Below are positions 20,196 to 33,297 of a stretch of 64,000 nucleotides of DNA, piece by piece (the first letter of the stretch is position 1; every line of letters starts with the position of its first letter). A program made the translations under genes and the position numbers. The stretch is from Tanytarsus gracilentus (taxonomy: Eukaryota; Arthropoda; Insecta; Diptera; Chironomidae): the NCBI GenBank assembly GCA_038502055.1, contig JAXRKN010000035.1:872501-936500 (forward strand), written 5' to 3'. The notes under the pieces were generated by a model. It was not told the DNA's origin. It did no database searches and saw nothing but the letters and a program-made list of their open reading frames with translations.

Positions 20196-22981
20196 ATGAT
20201 TAATAAAAAGTGAGTTAATATTTGTTATAAAACTTTTAAATTTAGGAAAAAAATTATCAAAAATCGTAAAAAAAATTAAAATTTCCTGAAAAAAATCATA
20301 AAAAAATTGAATTCAAAAAATTAAGAAAAAATTTAAATATTTTTTAAAAATTCAGAAATTATTTAAAAAAAATTAAAAATTAAAAAAAAATCAGAATTTT
20401 TTTATAAATTTTCAAAAATTCAAAAAATTCAGTAATTTTTTTATAAATTTTAAAAATTCAAATTTAAATTTTAATTAATTTTTTAGAATTTTCCTTTTAA
20501 TTTTCATCCTTCTCATCGCTGAATCATTTTCACTCACAATCGAGTGCAAGCTTAAGGGCGATCAATGCACTGTCAACAGCGTTCTCAAAATCACTAAAAG
20601 CAACATCGAGATAACGGACGTAAAAAATAATCACGACTACAAAGTTTTGCTTTTTAAAAATGCGAAAATTTTATTTCTTCCTCTTGGACTTGGGAAAAAT
20701 TTTCCGCACATGGAAAATTTGATGGTGAAAAATTCGAGTCTTCAAGAAGTTACGGAAAATGTCTTTGAAAATTTGGGAAATTTAACTGAAATTAATTTAT
20801 CGGAAAATTTACTCAAAAATCTTCCTGCGGACGTTTTTGAAGGCTTGAAAAATTTAACGAAAATTTATTTGGAGAAAAATCAAATTTCGAATTTACCTTC
20901 GACGATTTTTAAATTTAATTTAAAATTGACTGAAATTTCACTCGCTGAAAATAAACTTCAAACACTTCACGACGCAACTTTTAAGAATTTGAAAAATCTT
21001 TTAAGAATTTTTCTAACCGGAAATCAACTCGAAGATCTCAAAAGTGGAACTTTCGACGACAATGAAAAACTTTCGGTTGTGAATGTGAAGAGAAATTTCT
21101 TAAAATACATTCCGGAAGATATTTTCGATAAAAATTTGGAGCTTAAATTTCACAAAAACTATTTCATGGACAATAAATGCATTGACAGCAGTAAAAATCC
21201 CGAAAAGCGCGAAGATTTTGTTGAAATTTTTAGAGAAAGTTGCAAACCGATAAATTTTGAGTTAATTAAAGAGTTGAGAGAAAAATTAGAAGTGTCAGAA
21301 AAAAAATTAGCAGCAGCCGAAACTAATTTAACCTCAAAAAATGAAGAAATTGAAAAACTCGAGAGGAAAAATTCAAAAAATGAAGAAAATATTAAGGAAA
21401 AATCTGAAAAAATTAGCGAACTTGATGAGAAAATTGAGAAAATGGAAAAAAAATTTCAAAATGAAAAATCCGAACTTGAAGAAAAAATTAAAAATCTTAA
21501 AAACGAATTCGATAATTCTCAAAATATTTCAGAAGATTTTCAAGCTAAAAATTCGGAACTTCACAAAAATTTCACAATACAATTAGAAAAAATTGAAAAT
21601 AAAACCGAAAAAATTAAGCAACAAGATCTCGAGATCGGCCGACTCACCATAATGTGGTCGTCATGTGAAAACGATCTCAGTAAAATTAAATCAGAAAAAT
21701 TAAATTTAGATCAAGAATTTAAAAAAATCAACGAAAAAAACTCAAAACTTGGCGAAAATTTATCAAAAGCTGAAAAAGCTTTGCAGGAAAAAATTGAAAG
21801 CTGTCGAGATCTCGAAACGAGAGTTGAAGAACTGAGACAAAAAATCGCCGTGAATGAAATGACGATGGGAATGTACTTGAATTATATTAAAAATGCCAAC
21901 GACACGATTGACGAGTTGAAAAGTGGAAAATGTGGAAAAATCTTAAAAAGCGCCAGTAGTGAAGTGAAAGTTTTAGGTGAGTTTATTTTTGTGGTTTAAT
22001 AAATTTAGAATTTTTAAAAATTAAATTAATTTTTTTAAGATTTTTAACATGTTTATTTTTCTAAAATTTAATTTTAATTTTTTGAAAATTTAATTTAATT
22101 TTTAGAGAATTAAATTTTATTTATTTTTATTAAAAATTTTTAAGATTTTTTATTTTTAGAAAATTTTATTTAATTTTAATTAATTAAAATTTTTTAAATA
22201 ATTTTTTCAACTCATTTTAGACACTCAAAAATCATCCATCGAAATTCCCTGCAAATTCACCAACTTTGACTACAAACTTGGTGGAGGAAGTAAATTCGGC
22301 ACTTTTTACACCTGTGAAATTGATAATTTTATGGCTCTAGACTGTTCATCCATCCCTGGCGATTTTCAAGGCAATCACATTGAATTCAACAAAAATGAAG
22401 ACGTCACCGGTGTCACAATAACTTCTTCTACTTTCACTGAATTTCCAGTGAAAATTTTTGAAAAATCTTCGAAGAATTTTATTAAAATTTATGACTCAGG
22501 TTTTGGAAAAGTTGAAAAAATTTGCGATAGAGAAACGAAATATTTAATTGTGAGCAAAAGTTTTCTCGGCGGCGATTCGATAAAAATCGATTGCGAAAAT
22601 TTAATTCATCTCAACATTGAAAATTCCAATTTGAAGAAAGTTGAGTTGAAAAATTTAAAATTTCTCACGGATTTGTCGCTCAAAAATAATGAAATTGAAG
22701 AAATTCCATTAAACTTTTTCAGTTCATTGAAAAATCTTAAAAATATTCAATTTGGTAAAAATAAAATTTCACAACTCGAAGGAAAACTTTTTGTTCAAAA
22801 TCAAAAGCTTGAAGTTGTGAATTTTTCCGATAATCCGCTGAAAACTGTTGGAAGTGAAATTTTCAACTTTAATAAAAATTTAGTTCGAATAATTTTCCAT
22901 AAAAGTGGCTGCATCAACAAACAAATTGTGAAGTTGAGTGAACTCGAAATTTTGAAGAAAGAAATTAAAGAAAAATGTTAA
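20196..22981 (+). CDS. secreted LRR-coiled coil-LRR protein (754 aa)
   Basis: Three coding exons: 20196-20209, 20487-21976 and 22221-22981, joining to 754 residues. The start exon codes MINKK and the signal continues IFLLIFILLIAESFS. The first LRR block (LTEINLSENLLKNLPADVF type) covers residues about 60-245. A coiled coil of Glu/Lys heptads runs from about 255 to 490. After intron 2, residues 502-754 form a second module: a Cys head (PCKFTNFDYK...YTCEIDN, then QGNH) and a second LRR block ending in a lone Cys. The domain order is the same as in the 1416-aa gene at 7 kb, with the second module again starting at a phase-1 intron. This pair therefore defines a sub-family with two complete recognition modules per chain. 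The function is unknown. Confidence 0.85.
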
Positions 22982-23126
22982 ATTTTAATTCAACGAGGAA
23001 AATGTTTAATTTTTTTAATTGTGTCAAATTTTGAATGTTTTTAAAAAATGTAAAATTAATAAAAAATCTGTTAAGTAAAAATTAAACAAGTTTTTTTTAT
23101 TAATTTTTCAACATGTTAATAATTTT

Positions 23127-25065
23127 TTACGCAGGACAGAAGACAAAAACTGCTAATCCAATTCCGCACATGTTGACGCCAGCCTTGACTCTGAAATATC
23201 CATCTTCACCTAAAATTAATTAATAATTAGTTTCGTCGATTGAAAAATAATTTAATTAAATTAATATATAAAATTAATTTTGTAAAATTTTGAAAAAAAA
23301 TATTGTTGAAAAATAATTTAATTAAAAATTAATTTTTATAAAAAAAAATTGGCAAAAATTATTTTTTATAAAAAACATTTAGCAAAAATAAATTTTATAA
23401 AAATAATTTCAATTATTTTGAGTTTATTCATAAAACTATTTTCAAACTCACCCCATAAAGGTCCCTAAAAAATAATTAAATACTTTTTTAAATAATTATT
23501 AAGTTTTTTAAAACTTACCCATGAATTTTTAATGATGTAATAATCACCAAAAGTTGGATCAGTTCCATATCCGGTCATGACCTAAAAAAATTAATTCTTA
23601 ATGTGAAAAATTCAAAAAATTAATATTTTTAAAATCACAAAAAATTTCTTAATTATTTTTGTTGAGTTTAATTTAATAATTTTAAATAGAACAAAATAAA
23701 TAAATTTTATTTTATTAAAAATATTAAATATTTTAAATGCAAATTAAAATCTCAATTGCTAAATATTTTTTGAATTCAACTCACAACTCCATGGTTGACT
23801 TGCGTTCCACACGATGCCGCATCATTGTAAATTCCACCTTTATAGCTAGTAATTTTTCCAGTAAAAGCAATTGCAAGCAAAATTGGTCCATATTCGTCTA
23901 AAATTTGAGGATAGGATCTGTCATCGCCTTTCATTTGACCGGCGCAAACATTTGCCGGCTTCCAACGTGGAGGAATTTTTGGGTTTGGTCGTTTGCATGC
24001 GGCTTTTCGTTGTCGGTAAGGATAAGTCGCTTGTGCTGCAACACCCTGATTATAAGCATAGGCGAGACCCGCGATTGGAGCGGCACCATCACAACTGCCA
24101 TCGAATTCATTGCAATCCTGGGTGAAATTTTAATAATTTTTAGATTTTAAGAGTTGAAAAATGTAACTCACGAGCATGTCCTGCTCGGATAAAGTTATGT
24201 TGAGATTTCCATTGACTAAAGCGTCATATTGAGTGACTGCAATTGCTGCGTAAGCCCTGAAAAATTTTGTTTAAAAATTTAACCGTTAAAAATTTAAAAT
24301 TTGAATTTTTATAAATTTTTTAAGATTTAATAAATTTTTAATTTTAGAAAATTTCATAAATTTTATAAATTTAGTAAATTATTTAAATTTTACAATTTTC
24401 GTAAGTTTTAATAATTTTTTGAATTTTATAAGTTTCATAAATTTCGTAAATTTTATAAAATTCATTAATTTTATATAATTTAAATTTTTAAAATTTAGCC
24501 GTTAAAACTTGATGTTTTTCAAATTCAAAACTCACCAGCATGAGCCACACACCCCTTGATCTTTAACATATCCAGTTTTATTTCCCAAATTCACGTAAGT
24601 TCCTCGAACTTTTTTTGTTTGCTTAGCTGGCGGCATCTGCTTCACTTTATATTTTGCAATCGATTCTTTGACTGTCTTCTCATCAATCTTCAAGCCATTG
24701 CTGCGTGGATTTTTCTCAGGGTCAATGTCACAGTCACCATTGACGGCCATTTTAAATGGTGACGACCTGTTGGCATTGTGCTCGTGAATTTCTTTCAGAC
24801 TCTTACAGAAAATCGACTTGTGATAAGCTTCGACGGTTGAGTTGAAATATTTTTTGAAATATTTAACTTTAAACGTTTCAAATTCGAGGGTGCAGTTGGT
24901 GTCGAAGGATTGAGTTGTGAATTTTACTGTGGTCGTTTTACTAGTTACTCTTCTTCTGGTTGTTGAAAAGTTTCCAACTTTTCTATTCCCTGATTGAGCT
25001 GTCGTTGATGCCATGAAGACAAAAGTGAGCGATAAAAAAAGCAAAATAATTTTTGTTTTGTCCAT
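23127..25065 (-). CDS. papain-family (C1A) cysteine peptidase precursor
   Basis: Six coding exons on the minus strand: 25065-24536, 24256-24172, 24117-23785, 23581-23519, 23464-23452 and 23209-23127, giving 368 residues. The signal peptide is MDKTKIILLFLSLTFVFMAS. It is followed by about 35 residues rich in Thr, Ser and basic residues, then an I29-like propeptide (FETFKVKYFKKYFNS and following). The mature enzyme has the oxyanion Gln and catalytic Cys in KDQGVCGSCW, the catalytic His in QVNHGV and the catalytic Asn in IIKNSWG, so it should be active. The fifth coding exon is only 13 bases (GPLWG). The C-terminus ends early, at VFVFCPA. Likely a secreted or lysosomal digestive or processing protease. 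The Thr-rich insertion before the propeptide is unusual. Confidence 0.88.
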
Positions 25066-25337
25066 CGTGAAAGACTAACGCTGGAATTTTGTGGTGTTGA
25101 GCTTTTATAGGAGGAAAATTTAATTTTTCGATGAAGGAAATGTAAAAAGTTTCCGGCCGGCCTGGGGAAATTTTAACGTAATGTTTACATAACTAGTTGT
25201 GTAAATTTTTTAAATTTTTAAATTAAACTAAAAAAATGGAAATTAAATTTATTTATTTTTATTTAATTATTCAAAAACCACTAACTCAAGCTACAAAATA
25301 TTTTATAAAATAATTTTAAGAACAAAGAGGTTTAAAA

Positions 25338-28300
25338 TTAAATTAAATTAATGAATTTTTCAAGTCCGCCATCTGCTTTAATTCTTTCAACTAATTTCCT
25401 TATTGAACTTTCATCTGAAAGAAACTCTTCGATATTTAATTTTTGCATGCTTTCAATTATTTTTAGAGCTGATTTGTGGTCAAGTGCAATAAAATTTTCA
25501 ATGCCAATCGCTTCAATTAAATTATTGATTTTTTGATAGTTTTCAGGCTTGACTTTGGCTGCAAGAAAATCGACTTCATCGAGGTTTAAGTTCTTCTTAA
25601 ATTGGCTCAACTTAGAATGTGAACTTTTAAGCCAATCTCCAATAATTTTGTCAATTCCAGTTGCCCTTAAAAGTGTTTCGTGTTTTTCAATTGAATCAAA
25701 AATTTCATTGGTGAACTTGCAAGTATTTGCAACTCCTTCTTCTTCTCTTCCTTGCGTTATAATCTGATTACTTGCCTTATAAAGCTCTTGAAATTCATCT
25801 GCATTGAAAGCTTTTCGAGCAAAAGTCCCAAACTCTTTGATGAGAAAGAATCGGTTTAATTTTGTGGCCAATGAAAAAGGCGTTTGCGCTTCTTGATTTC
25901 GTTCCGTTAAAAGTTTTCGGATTCCTTCGGTTGGTTTCAACAAATTTTTTTCTAAAAATTCAAAGACATCCAAATAATTTTCCGATTTTTTAATGTAATA
26001 ATGAAGAATGTTTTCGCCATCTTTTTCCTTATTGGTTAACAACAAATTATCCAACTCGTCTCTGTCAAAATTTTGCTCGTAAATTTTCGTAAACTTTTCA
26101 TAGACATGTTTGTATGTGAAAATGTAAGCCAGAGGCAGCCGATTGCCGTAGTAAGTTCTGCGAAGAAGAAATTTCTGAACGTCTCGCCTTTCGTTCAAAA
26201 ATTGAGTCGCAAAGCTCCAAAATAATTCGACATGAGCATCTTCAGCAAACATTAATGGAGTTAATGGCGTTCCACCCGCTGAATTAAACTTAAAAAGTAA
26301 CTTCTTAATTTTGTCTTTGTTTAGGAACTCCTCGAGCATGCTAAAAATCCTTCGAAGCTCTTCAATGGTGAAGTCTCCAATGTTATGTAAAATTGTTCCA
26401 GCAATAAAGTCTTTTTTCACTAGAGCTCGCGACATTTCGTCCTTTGTTAAAATTTCCCTGCTCATTTGCCAAAAGTTCTGCAAATTATCATGATCTAAAG
26501 TGATTGAAATTTCGGTAAATTCACAAAGGAAAATTTTCTTGAAATCATCTTCAGGCAAAATTCTTCTTATGACATTTAAAAAGTCCACGACATTTTCAAT
26601 ATCGAGCAATTCTTCAATGTTTTCAACTGAAGCCCATACCTCGATGTCTTGAAGTGTAATTTTGGGTTTTGGATTTGGAACAAAATTTTTCTCCTTATAA
26701 CCAGGCCTACTATTATCTCGTAAGTCGTGTGGTCCATTTCGTTCCCGCCAAATGTAATAAAGAAAAATGCCCAAGTTTGATAACAACATTTTTTCAACGT
26801 CCTCCGCTTCAAAATATTTTCCAATCAGCGTCAAAAACTTTTTATGCCATTTTCTATTGTCAACTCTCCACAGTCGCAATTCTTTGACGAGAAAGAGAAA
26901 AACATTTTCATCTTCATCGACATGCCATGTGCGTCGAAAAATTTTGTAGTTTTTGTGCCAAAACTTCGCGAGAAACTCAAAGTATCCAAATAATGTATTT
27001 TTGTTGTATCGATGGAAAGCGAGAGCTTTCAGGTTGTCCGGAATGTCTTCAAAAAGTTCGTCGATCTTTCGCTTAGTCAAACTCGCTTGATCCTTCACCA
27101 ACTTTTCATCCATCCTCATGTAGTCCTCGACAAAATTTTTGATCACATTGTATCGTCGTCTGGTGTCATCCATGATAATGTCCAGCAAGTAATTCTTCAC
27201 ATTGAACTCGCTTTCATTTAAATCATCGAAATTTGTCTCATAAATATTTTCAATCACATATTTAGACACAAAATATTCGGCGAAGGTTCGATGAATAAAA
27301 TTTGTATTTCCATCGCTGTCAATCTCCAAAATACCAAAGCGATTAATTGTTAAGGGCGTAATGTTGGGTGGTTTTTTCATCACATCGAGAGAGTTAAATT
27401 TGTTCTTTACTCCAGTCTGAACCATTCGATGGCCAAAAATATCTTTAATCGCATAGTAAACATGCGCTTTCCAAATCGGTATGTCATTTTTAAAAACATT
27501 TCCTGTATCTTCTTCAACAATTGGTCCTTTCAATTTTATATTCTCAATTTTATAATTTATATAATGTTCGTACACAGAAAAGGCGTCGTCACGTAAAAGT
27601 GAAAGTTCATTTTTCTTGCTAAAGTGAATCGTGCAAATTATAGACAACAACAGAGGATTGTCTTCGTCACAAGTGGAGTTGAGGAATTTTTGAAAAAACG
27701 GTAAAATAACCGACATTTCTTTTTCGATTGACGACGAATTAAGTTTGCGATGTTCCATAAATTTTTGAATAAATTCCAGCCGATCGTTTGGCTGAAATGG
27801 TTGAAGTTTAAGGACATCAACCTCTAATGCAGTTTTAATTTTACTTTGAAGGTAAGTTCGACTTGAAAGCAGTTGATAATTTTTTGTGTCATTTCGAATA
27901 AATGTTATGAGGTTTATGATAAAGTACTCATGAGTTGGACTGACCTCATCGACACCGTCCCATAAAAAAATTGCATTATTTTTTTCATACGAGTTTTTAA
28001 AAATTTCATGTTCAAGTGGAGAGAGCTTTAAAATTTTACTTATTAAATTTACTATTGTGTCGGTTGATAGTTCTTGATTGAAGTTCTTAAATGCATCAGT
28101 GTGCTTTTGAAGGTTGAAGTAAGAAACCCATTTGTGGGGATTTTTCTTCTTTAGATCTTTACCCAAATTTCTAAATGTTGTCGTCTTCCCAGCCCCCGGA
28201 AAATCTGACAGCAATAAAGCTCGTTTGACTTTAAGCAAGTCGTAAAACTGAATCTTATTCACAACCACACCGGTTTCATCTTGAAAATTTCGTTCGATGA

Positions 28301-30524
28301 AAAAATCAACGTTGGGGTTGATTGATGAGCTGATATTGAAAGCTTTTTGGTTTATTAGGTCCTTAACTTGTTCATCGTTTAGCGATCTTATGGCATCCGA
28401 GTTAGGTTCAAGAAAATCTTTAAATCTAATTTGTTCATCTTGAAAATTTACATTTCTCTCCATGACTTTTTCCAATAAATGTTGAGGTAAATTTTTACCG
28501 TCATAAACTGTATCTGGTTGGTTTAAAATAATAGTCGTAAAAACAGCAACAGAACCAATCATGAAGAGAGCCAAAAGTGACCATAAAAGAATTTTAATTT
28601 GCTTCTTTTGTTTCAATTCAGTTTTTGTCTTTTTTCCTTCTTCAATAAATCTCGGCAGTGCGGCTTCCATTTCCGGCATGCATCGGATGTTGAAAAAGTC
28701 AAAAAGTGGTCTGAAAACATTTTGAAGTTCTTCGAGTTTTTGTGGGTCATTGTGATAGTGTGCGAGAATGTGTGGAACTCGAACAATTAACTCAGCATGC
28801 TGAACATCAAAATCGTAGCCGGTAAAAACTTTTTCAATGATTTTTTCTTGACTTTGTAATCTCTCACAATGTCTCCAAACATCTTCGTAATCTTCGATTT
28901 TTTCGGTCTCATTTTCAGCGTAAGGTTTTGCCAAATTATTGAAAACTTTAAACATCACAAAGTGACAAAGCTCATGAGCGATTGTGCCGCAAACTTCGTT
29001 AAATTTTTCAGCGTTTAATAAATTTGCGGCCGCGATGTAAATTCTTCCAGTTGTGTAGAAAAGTCCGTTTGTGTCTTGCTCTGAGGACGGATCGAGAAAA
29101 CCCACGTCATTGCGTTGAAAGTCAAAAGTGATTTTAAAGTTTTTGAGTGCAGCGACAATTTGAAGAATGAGCGAAATTATTGGAATTTTATCGACAACTT
29201 TAAAAGCATCGAGAGCGTAAGAAAGTTTAGATTGATTGTCAGGTTCGTCGAGACCCACACTAGAGTTACCCATGAGAGTCATGATGTGATCCTCCATGAA
29301 GTTTTGAGACTTTTCGTTGTGACATTCTCGTAAAAGTCGGCAATCTTCTTCACTCAACTGACTGCGAATGTCGTTAAAGTTTTCATGAGGGCCAAGATAA
29401 ATTTGCTCGCTTATCAAAAACTTATAAATCTCAAAGGATTGCGAGAGAATTGACGTAGCAACGGCTGAGACATTTTGAGTGCTATAATAATGCTTCAAAC
29501 TTAAATTTTCATTGAGAATTTTCTCAATTTTTTCTTCCTCATTTTCTCGAATCGCCAAATGAAAGTTTTTGGTTGTTTCTATGAAATTATTAAGTTCATC
29601 CGGAAATTCAGTTTCGACAAAGTTTTGTGGAAATTTTGAGTTGTTCTTGAGGAGTTCAAGTAAAAGGTCAAAATGTCTTCCTTCATAAGCCAAATCCGCC
29701 GCATTTTTACCATTGAGACCAGTAAAATTTACATCAAAGCTCGATTGACTGAGAAAAACTTTCACGACTTCAATGTTTCCACATTCGGCAGCCAGTAAAA
29801 GTAAATCGTAGCCACGAATGTCGATCAAATTACACAAATCAATTCGAATATTGAGCAAATATTCTGAAGGCTGATAATTTGGCAAAAGTCCTTAAATAAA
29901 AACGGTTAAAAAATTTAATTTTAAATTAATTTCTTACCTGTTCGACCATTTTTCAGTTGTCTCATTAAATATTTTGCCACAAATTCAACGCAATTTGCTT
30001 TATTGTTGCCAATAATGCAGTAAAATATTTGTTCAACACCTTCAAGTCGCCAATAAATGCAGCCAGAACCATCCGTCGTCTGATTTGCGAGCAAAAAAGA
30101 GCGATTAAAATTTTTCAAAGCGTTGTGCACTTGATGAAATTGTTGGTCACTGAAATATTCTGTAAATCCGTTAATATTCATGATGACTCCAAGCGCCGAT
30201 GAGACTCGCATGAAAAACGAAGGAATAAGCGCGATAAAAGTCTCAAAAGCTGAAGCCATCGATGGACAATTTTCTATTTTGAGAAATTCTCCATTTAAGT
30301 TCGATAAATTTTCACTGAAGTCGATTGTTTTTTCCTTTAATTCTTGACGATTTTCACCAACATTTTCCAGCTCAAAACTCGGGTTGTCAACTAAAGAATT
30401 TTGTTTTATTTTTAGTTTAAAAAAACTAATTTTATTTACCTTCAATGGCAAAATCTTTTCCTTGCCTTCCACTCGATTCTTTGTGAAAGAATTTTTTAAA
30501 TTCATTTCTAACTTTTGACGCCAT
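25338..30524 (-). CDS. ankyrin-metallopeptidase-like-TM-NACHT protein (1696 aa)
   Basis: Three coding exons on the minus strand: 30524-30440, 30390-29938 and 29890-25338, joining to 1696 residues. The start codes MASKVRNEFKKFF, with no signal peptide. Residues about 206-347 contain ankyrin-like repeats (LLLLAAECGNIEVVKVFL). Residues 485-489 are HELCH inside a zincin-like context (VCGTIAHELCHFVMFKVF); a possible third zinc ligand lies in HAELIVRVP downstream. A single hydrophobic helix (WSLLALFMIGSVAVFTTIIL) lies at about 610-632. A NACHT-type NTPase follows: Walker A PGAGKTTT near 742 and Walker B FLWDGVDEV near 820. The remaining 700 residues are helical and may be repeat-like. NACHT proteins are typically signal-triggered oligomerising switches (NLR class). 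A zincin joined to a NACHT through a membrane helix is, as far as I know, not a described insect architecture. Domain calls are from motifs only. Confidence 0.82.
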
Positions 30525-31661
30525 TAAATGAACTAAAAAAATTAAAAACAAAAAATTGATATTAGTCAAATTTTTGAGCGTAAGAAATTAAAAATATTTT
30601 ATCCACAATCGGATGAAAATAAACTGGTTTCAGTTTGGTGTAAAAGTAATAAATTTCGTGTTAAGAGATGCGAGGAAAAAATAATTTAACAAAATAAATT
30701 TTTAGTTAAGTTTTTAAAATTTTAAAATTTAATTTGATAAATTTTTGTTTGGAACCTGAAGAGAGCAGTGAGAAAAACTAAATTCAATAGCAATTTAATT
30801 TATTCTCTTTATTTCCGCACCATCGGTAAAAAAATTAATTCTCTCAAATATTTTTTTAGAGATTTCAATTTACAACAACAACTATGTCACATAGTCTATG
30901 TGTAGCGTTAAGGGTCATGATGTGAATCATCTCTTAAACATCTTTAAGAGAATTTATTTTCGTGTAGATAAGTACGTGAATGTTTTAATAAAATTAATAC
31001 GAATAAATTAGTTTTAATCGTTTTTGAATTTTAATCAATTGTTTTTGCAACTTCAATTTTTTATTTTCAGCCTTTACAGATTTTACTAAACCTCACTGAG
31101 TTTAAATTAAATTTCTTACAATTTGAACCAACAACTTTTTTGTCTTTTCTATTCGAACATCAAAACTCAATTGACCAAAAATCATCTCCACAGATTCACT
31201 GAAATTCGCACACCGTCAAACAAAATTACAACCGAAAATCAAGTTATTTAAGCGAAGCGTTAATCGTCCCAGCTGATTCTCTCTCATTATAACATACGCT
31301 CATTAAAATTATGAAGATTTTCTATGTAAATAAAACAAACTATGCGTACCGTGACCAGAGATGCGCAATTACGTTGTAATCGAGTTAAAAATACATTAAA
31401 AAAATTTAATTTTAAGAAATTATTTTTTTAACAAAATTCATATAATTTCTCAATTTTTCACTACATGTATTTTTTTTGTAATTGCCCATCTCTGATCGTG
31501 AAGAAAAAAATGCGTTCTGACTTGGAAATTAAACTAAATATGTTGCGGTTCAATTTTATTGGAAATTGATTTAAAAAAATCCTTTAAAGTTCTATCAAAA
31601 ATTAATTTTCAACTCCAAATTCACGGAAAAATTAACAAAATCAAAATTATTTATTTTAAAA
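30525..31661. other. intergenic DNA with a MITE
   Basis: The left part is the presumed promoter of the NACHT gene. The right part contains a complete MITE at 31356-31494. No coding signal was found. Confidence 0.5.
31356..31494. repeat. MITE with CAGAGATGGGCAATTAC termini
   Basis: The left end CAGAGATGCGCAATTAC is mirrored by the right end GTAATTGCCCATCTCTG, 139 bp in all, with an AT-rich core. Further copies lie at 48711-48838 and 52926-53185, with a partial one near 13130. No coding capacity, so it is non-autonomous. Confidence 0.85.
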
Positions 31662-32734
31662 TTAAATTTTAATTGTCATCTGACAAACTTCTCCGACGTC
31701 CTTCTTCAAAGATCCCACAAATCCATTCCTCATCGCCTTCACCGAATATTCTTTATCGATGCAATCATTTTTAGACAAATCCACGACTTGAATCTCGTTC
31801 AATTGATTAAAGACTGACTTATCGATGAATCTCAAATTATTTCCGCTTAATGAAATTTTTTGAAGTTTTCGATTGTAGTAAAATGTGTCGCTCGGAATTG
31901 AGTGAATTTTGTTGTTGTCGAGATTTAAATTTTTTAAATTTCTTAAATTGTAAAAAAGTCGCGGATTAATTTCTTCGATGTTGTTTTCGCTGACATTTAA
32001 ATCTTCTAAATTGCGAAGTTGTCGAAACATTTCCGGCAAAAGTGTCGATATCAAATTTGTGTTGAGATCGAGCACTTTAAGATTGTCGAGATCGTCAAAA
32101 GAATCGCGACGAATTTTCAGAATTTCTCCTCGTTCCATTCTCAAAATTTCAACGCGTCGCAAATTCCTCAAATTTTCTCTCTTAATTATTCTAAAATGTG
32201 TGTCAGAAGTTGTGAACTCAATCAAATTTGGAAATGAGTCAGCGACGTTGATCGGCATGTTTTCACTTTGCACATTTTTCAGTGATAATTTTGTGATTTT
32301 ACGATTTCTTTCGATTTGCCAGAGATTTGATTCAATTTGGGCATTTTCGATGTCGCAGTTTGGGGTGAGTTCAGTTTTGTCGCACGTTTGAGTGAGGATT
32401 AAATTGTTGTTGTTGGTGTTGTTGCGTGCAGCGAGCGAGAAATTTATGAAAGTGATGAAAATTAAAACTGAATAAAATCTGGAATGAATTTTTTTTAAAA
32501 ATTATTTAAATTTTAGTTGAAAATGTTATGATAATTTTTTTTGTTGATTTTTAATTAAAATTTTATGATTTTTTGTTGATTTTTAATAGAAATTTGTTGA
32601 TTTTTAATGATATTTTTTTTATTAAAATTTGTTGATTTAAATTTGTTAAATTTTGATGACAAAATTATTTTTTTTAAAATAAATTTTCTAATTTTTAAAA
32701 TGCGTAAAATAATTTAATTTTTTTCTCACCTCAT
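31662..32734 (-). CDS. secreted LRR protein without coiled coil (273 aa)
   Basis: Two coding exons on the minus strand: 32734-32730 (ATGAG) and 32478-31662. The signal peptide is MRFYSVLIFITFINFSLA. A Cys pair (TCDKTELTPNC) takes the place of the family head. LRRs (LKVLDLNTNLISTLLPEMF type) run from about residue 110 to 250 and the chain ends with a Cys-capped tail (KDVGEVCQMTIKI). There is no coiled coil and no membrane anchor. It has the same 5-base first coding exon as the other LRR genes of the window, so it belongs to the family although it is the shortest. The Asn-rich linker NNTNNNN near residue 25 contains a possible glycosylation site. An extracellular role is inferred; the partner is unknown. 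Confidence 0.83.
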
Positions 32735-33297
32735 TTTGGTTTTTTAACGCAATTTTAGCTTCGAACAATCTTTTACAGCAGAACACTGACAACTAAATTC
32801 TCTCGCATCCACTCTCTTGGTATTTATATAATTTTTTTAAATCAGTTGTAATTTTTTCTCTTATTTAATTTTTGTAATAGAAAACATTGCTGATTTTTTT
32901 ATGCAAATTACTTCAAGAACGTCTCACGTGGCTGTCAATTTTTAATGTCAATAAATTCTTTTATTCACTTTTAAAGTACAGAAAAAAGAATTATTCAAGG
33001 AGTGAAAAACTCGAAAAATAAAAAATTAAATTTTAAAGTTAATTTTTTGAATTATAAAATTCCCACAATTTTTAATTCAAAAATTGCGAGTTTACGCTCT
33101 TTTTAAAATTATCTGATAAATTTTTTACAATGTTTTTTTTTATCATTCATGTCTGTTCCAAATAATTATCAAAAAATGTCTCCAATTTTTTGCTCACTTC
33201 ATAAATTTCCCTTCTATGTTTATTCAGTCTTGATTCAACTATCGAAGTGACAACAAGTAAGCATTAAGAGAAGTAAGAACTCGAGTTTGTGTGTAAA
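32735..33297. other. divergent promoter region
   Basis: A spacer of 563 bases between the starts of the LRR gene (minus) and the fibulin-like gene (plus). AT-rich. No repeat or specific motif that I can support. Confidence 0.4.

Noticed and set aside
29921..30505. Alternative N-terminus of the NACHT protein starting at 30505
   Set aside because: The spliced start at 30524 with a phase-matched intron (30439-30391) gives a clean exon; the 30505 frame reads through that intron with a Lys/Asn-rich text.
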